Shown here piece by piece: positions 62,594-64,000 of a stretch of DNA of 64,000 bases (positions within the stretch are counted from its first letter, which is position 1; each line of letters starts with the position of its first letter). The DNA comes from an uncultured Eudoraea sp. (GTDB taxonomy: Bacteria; Bacteroidota; Bacteroidia; Flavobacteriales; Flavobacteriaceae), in NCBI RefSeq assembly GCF_947258925.1, contig NZ_CAMYKG010000008.1:1386-65385 (forward strand). Reading direction: 5' to 3'. The translations under genes and the position numbers were made by a program. The notes under the pieces are model-generated. The model worked only from the letters and a program-made list of their open reading frames with translations, had not been told where the DNA came from and ran no database searches.

Positions 62594-63265
62594 TCAATGA
62601 TTTAACATATATAAGTCGCCAAAGATTATAGACTTATTCTTAAGATCATAGATAACGGCATCTTTATCAGAATCGAAATAAAGACCCCAATAGGCATAAT
62701 AGTCTTTCTTATTATTGTTCCCTATTTGGATATTCTTGAGTTTAGTATCATTTTCAAATAGATCTTCTTCAAACACAGGAATGTATATTTCAAAAGGCGT
62801 CTCCGTGAGTCTTTTGGTAAGATATACATAGTTCTCCGCAATTGTATGAAGAATCATCCCGAATTGTTCTTCGATACTATTTTCATAAATATTTTTAATG
62901 ATGATTGAAGAATCTTTTAAAAAAATTGATAACTCTTCAACATCAATCCCCTTAGCATTTAATTCATTCAAGGATTTAAATGCGTTTGAAAAAGGGGAAC
63001 TCTTAGACCAGCTATTATCTTCTGGGTAAACATTACCCCAGGTACCTTTTTGTAAATGAAAGAGAATTTCAACCAATTTTAAATTGCAATCCATCTCAAT
63101 AACCAAATTTTGACGCACTCCGTTAGAGAGACAATTTCGAATAGCTACATTCGAAAAATAGTCTTTTTCCAGACTCCTTCTAAATTCACCTAATCCCTCA
63201 ATTTGGGGATTGTCCTCTAGTTTGAGTTTAAGATTAACTCTAAAATTGTCCTGTCGGTTTGGCAT
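62594..63265 (-). CDS. Hypothetical protein
   Basis: The 223-residue protein has no signal peptide and no membrane segment; it is acidic with many Asn and Asp residues. Segments such as LVIEMDCNLKLVEILFHLQ, IIIKNIYENSIEEQFGMILH and KKDYYAYWGLYFDSDKDAVIYDLKN suggest an alpha/beta protein. I recognise no family. The gene stands alone between glyA (convergent) and the LuxR-type regulator (same strand, 161 bases upstream). Confidence 0.65.
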   Translation of the reverse strand: MPNRQDNFRVNLKLKLEDNPQIEGLGEFRRSLEKDYFSNVAIRNCLSNGVRQNLVIEMDCNLKLVEILFHLQKGTWGNVYPEDNSWSKSSPFSNAFKSLNELNAKGIDVEELSIFLKDSSIIIKNIYENSIEEQFGMILHTIAENYVYLTKRLTETPFEIYIPVFEEDLFENDTKLKNIQIGNNNKKDYYAYWGLYFDSDKDAVIYDLKNKSIIFGDLYMLNH

Positions 63266-63293
63266 TAAAACAGCAAAATTGATTGATTAATAT

Positions 63294-63301
63294 CAAAATT
63301 A
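63294..63301 (-). promoter_or_regulatory. Possible -7 element upstream of the hypothetical gene
   Basis: TAATTTTG on the minus strand, 28 bases upstream of the start codon at 63265. The region is very AT-rich, so chance occurrence is possible. Confidence 0.35.
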
Positions 63302-63426
63302 ATTTTAAATATTAACAGTGTACTATATAAAAACCATAGAATATCTAAGGTTTTACATTAATTATGCAAATAAATAAGGATGAAGGATAAAAAATTGCTG
63401 TTTTCTCTTTAAAAAACGGGTATCAA

Positions 63427-64000
63427 TTAAATGAAACCTCTGTTTCTTGATTCGGTAATCAATGCCTGATCATTTTGTTTTTCAACGCCAAAAACTGCTT
63501 TCAGGTGACGTTTTCTATTCTCAATACTGGGCAGTGACAGGGATACGTGGTTGACCATATCCTTGGTTTTTGTGCCTATGGAAAGGAAATGGAGTATTTT
63601 TTTGTCTTTATCATCAAGCACAATATCATCATTGGCCATTTTCTTACGAATGGCTGCAAGTGCCTTTTGCGTATAGTAAGGTGGATTGGACGTAACGGTA
63701 TTCACCATTGCCTGTAATGACTTCGGATCTATTTCGGTTTTTACCATATATCCTTCCGGATCAACTGTTTTAAGAATACTGTTTATCCTGTAATTATCAC
63801 TAAAAGAGGACATAAAAACAATTTTAGTTTTCGGGATAGTCTTGCGTGCAAAAATTCCGATGTCTTCCCCGGTTTTTGCCGGCCCTCCGTTATCCTGTGC
63901 TAATTGAATATCTAAAAGAAGGATATCATAATTAAACGAAGTAACAGAATTTTCAATTTTTTCGATGGCCTGATCATATGATTTTGCCGTATCAACGAGT
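63427..64000 (-). CDS. LuxR/NarL-type response regulator (partial, 5' end beyond the window)
   Basis: The frame stays open to the right edge, so the gene is cut by the window, and an apparent Met start at 63813 is internal. The visible part has a receiver domain with the phospho-acceptor Asp in DILLLDIQL, the Ser in IVFMSSFSD and the Lys in YMVKTEID. After a linker the DNA-binding helix-turn-helix region (about the last 65 residues; LSLPSIENRKRHLK) follows. After the acceptor Asp there is an extended loop (QLAQDNGGPAKTGEDIG). The partner kinase is not in the window. Confidence 0.85.
   Translation of the reverse strand, partial: LVDTAKSYDQAIEKIENSVTSFNYDILLLDIQLAQDNGGPAKTGEDIGIFARKTIPKTKIVFMSSFSDNYRINSILKTVDPEGYMVKTEIDPKSLQAMVNTVTSNPPYYTQKALAAIRKKMANDDIVLDDKDKKILHFLSIGTKTKDMVNHVSLSLPSIENRKRHLKAVFGVEKQNDQALITESRNRGFI

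Noticed and set aside
63267-63404. Ten-base inverted repeat AAAACAGCAA / TTGCTGTTTT
   Set aside because: The arms are 118 bases apart in very AT-rich sequence, with no associated element; chance is a sufficient explanation.
63427-63813. Stand-alone 128-residue DNA-binding protein
   Set aside because: The frame continues upstream to the window edge and encodes a receiver domain, so the Met at 63813 is internal.

Overview
The window looks like the chromosome of a member of the Flavobacteriaceae (phylum Bacteroidota). The evidence is the AT-rich sequence, the promoter element TAnnTTTG upstream of many genes, sparse Shine-Dalgarno sites, and family content typical of the group: a PorP/SprF-type protein, DUF6048, DUF6452, DUF6503, DUF6768, DUF6913 and DUF4835 proteins, YtxJ, a Bacteroidota-type FabI and an RprX/RprY-like two-component pair. 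This assignment is inference from gene content. Genes are packed tightly: no intergenic gap exceeds about 210 bases, and I see no tRNA, rRNA, insertion sequence, prophage, CRISPR array or other sign of an island.

Layout. 1-6.6 kb: the end of an unknown gene, a hemolysin III-type membrane protein, a ZIP metal transporter, an RlmL-like rRNA methyltransferase, an rlmD-DUF6452-DUF6048 operon, and an ECF sigma factor coupled to a small membrane protein. 6.7-13.6 kb: ornithine transaminase, then a leftward block of L19 (with a structured leader), TrmD, an acetyltransferase, a coiled-coil membrane protein, a long GAPDH and an HtrA/Deg protease. 13.6-16.8 kb: a cell-wall group (dapF, acetyltransferase, mltG, a lysozyme-like protein). 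16.8-23.3 kb: leftward RsmI-like methyltransferase, LMW phosphatase and DnaA, a rightward thioesterase, then the ribD-HAD-EamA-YigZ operon. 23.3-26.9 kb: prmC, a LOG-family protein, ligA. 26.9-30.3 kb: an accessory stretch with three uncharacterised proteins and a 5'-nucleotidase split into two genes. 30.3-37.9 kb: a DUF6913-dapA pair, bamD-rpoZ-coaBC-DUF4835-recN, then fabI. 37.9-42.9 kb: glycosyltransferase, YbbR-like protein, CoaE, and a histidine kinase with its response regulator. 43-50.3 kb: a leftward string of exonuclease/GIY-YIG fusion, ion channel, MiaA and gluconokinase, preceded by YggS, DUF1015, 3-hydroxyacyl-CoA dehydrogenase and a Gfo/Idh/MocA oxidoreductase. 50.4-64 kb: Pcm, SmpB, two small lipoproteins, a PorP/SprF-SPOR fusion, TetR, ClpB, YtxJ, a large lipoprotein, fumarylacetoacetase, GlyA, an unknown protein and a truncated LuxR-type response regulator.

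Most genes are housekeeping: translation and RNA modification (RlmD, RlmL-like, TrmD, L19, PrmC, MiaA, SmpB, RsmI-like), replication and repair (DnaA, LigA, RecN), envelope (BamD, MltG, DegP, PorP/SprF-like), cofactors and amino acids (RibD, CoaBC, CoaE, DapA, DapF, GlyA, RocD, FahA). I did not find a clearly new multi-gene system. The observations most worth a second look are the PorP/SprF barrel fused to a SPOR-like tail, a small protein resembling CTP-dependent riboflavin kinase, the hairpin leader of L19, the ECF sigma/DUF6768 pair, a zinc-ribbon-tailed ion channel, and promoter elements lying 4-6 nt from start codons, which predict near-leaderless mRNAs.
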